6,786 nucleotides of DNA from Chloroflexota bacterium (lineage in GTDB: Bacteria; Desulfobacterota; Desulfuromonadia; Desulfuromonadales; Geopsychrobacteraceae), in NCBI GenBank assembly GCA_015222355.1, contig JADFVC010000243.1, positions 1 through 6,786 of the forward strand, written 5' to 3'. A program made the translations under genes and the position numbers. The notes beneath the pieces are model-generated. The model saw only the letters and a program-made list of their open reading frames with translations, did no database searches and was not told the DNA's origin. Positions 6,661-6,786 of this stretch are shown in pieces. Each line of letters opens with the position of its first letter. Position 1 is the first letter of the stretch.

Positions 6661-6786
6661 ATGACGAATCAATCGTCTCTCCACCATACAGCGCCTGTCG
6701 AGGATCGATCGGCTCCTGAGACAAGGAAGGCATGTGTCGGTGTTGCAGAGAATCAGGGCCTGACGATAATACGCCGGCCAGCAAGG
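6661..6786 (+). CDS. Possible N-terminus of an unidentified gene, cut by the right edge
   Basis: From the ATG at 6661 the frame stays open for 42 codons to the end of the window. A G-rich GGGGGTGG lies about 5 nt upstream, similar to the sites before the cyclase and methyltransferase genes here. It also lies just after the cyclase terminator, a natural place for a new gene. The peptide begins MTNQSSLHHTAPVEDRSAPE, is polar and likely disordered, and shows no signal peptide or membrane segment. I recognise no family. A competing frame is open on the minus strand over the same bases but has no comparable start evidence inside the window. Confidence 0.4.
   Translation, partial: MTNQSSLHHTAPVEDRSAPETRKACVGVAENQGLTIIRRPAR

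Noticed and set aside
6510..6719. 69-codon plus-strand open frame overlapping the cyclase stop by ATGA, with an AAGGAGG at 6526-6532
   Set aside because: The AAGGAGG lies inside the frame and has no start codon at the proper distance; the frame crosses the large inverted repeat and its sequence does not look like a protein.
6581..6784. Minus-strand open frame reaching the right edge
   Set aside because: Low-complexity Ser/Pro-rich product starting from a TTG, ending inside the terminator hairpin, with no start evidence in the window. It could be the end of a gene beyond the edge, but nothing supports that.

Overview
The window looks like a chromosomal stretch from a Gram-negative bacterium with moderate to high GC. 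The best guess is Desulfuromonadales or a related 'deltaproteobacterial' lineage. This rests on the acetyl-CoA synthetase/E1-alpha gene pair, a divergent stand-alone CheR-like methyltransferase, and a short interspersed repeat with CACAGAC-type ends. I recall that repeat style from such genomes but cannot check it here. There is no rRNA, tRNA, CRISPR array or intact mobile element.

Layout. (1) Positions 1-2062, minus strand: a carbon-metabolism operon. An AMP-forming acetate--CoA ligase (acsA, 302-2062) is followed, with a 4-bp ATGA overlap, by the first 101 codons of a thiamine-pyrophosphate dehydrogenase E1 alpha subunit (pdhA-like, cut by the left edge). A sigma70-type promoter lies at 2158-2185. 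(2) Positions 2063-2886: about 820 bp without a gene. It holds a ~200-bp miniature element with terminal inverted repeats (2213-2415), a perfect 14-bp-stem hairpin (2627-2659) and a U-tailed terminator (2813-2843) just upstream of the next gene. (3) Positions 2887-3759, plus strand: a stand-alone CheR-type methyltransferase. It is convergent with (4) 3849-4976, minus strand: a CapA-family (PGA_cap) metallophosphatase-fold protein with its own promoter. (5) Positions 4977-5598: about 620 bp of noncoding DNA with an orphan plus-strand terminator (5161-5196) and an imperfect direct repeat (5347-5367 and 5558-5580). (6) Positions 5599-6513, plus strand: a membrane-anchored diguanylate cyclase with intact active and inhibitory sites, followed by a large inverted repeat/terminator (6556-6622). 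(7) From 6661 to the right edge: the possible start of another plus-strand gene.

How the genes fit together. Only acsA and the E1 alpha gene form a clear unit; both feed the acetyl-CoA pool. The methyltransferase, CapA-like protein and diguanylate cyclase each appear to be single transcription units separated by terminators and long spacers. CapA-type proteins and cyclic-di-GMP are both linked to surface or envelope behaviour, but nothing in the sequence ties these three genes into one pathway. I do not see a convincing new multi-gene system. The most interesting parts are the noncoding stretches and the divergent CheR-like enzyme.
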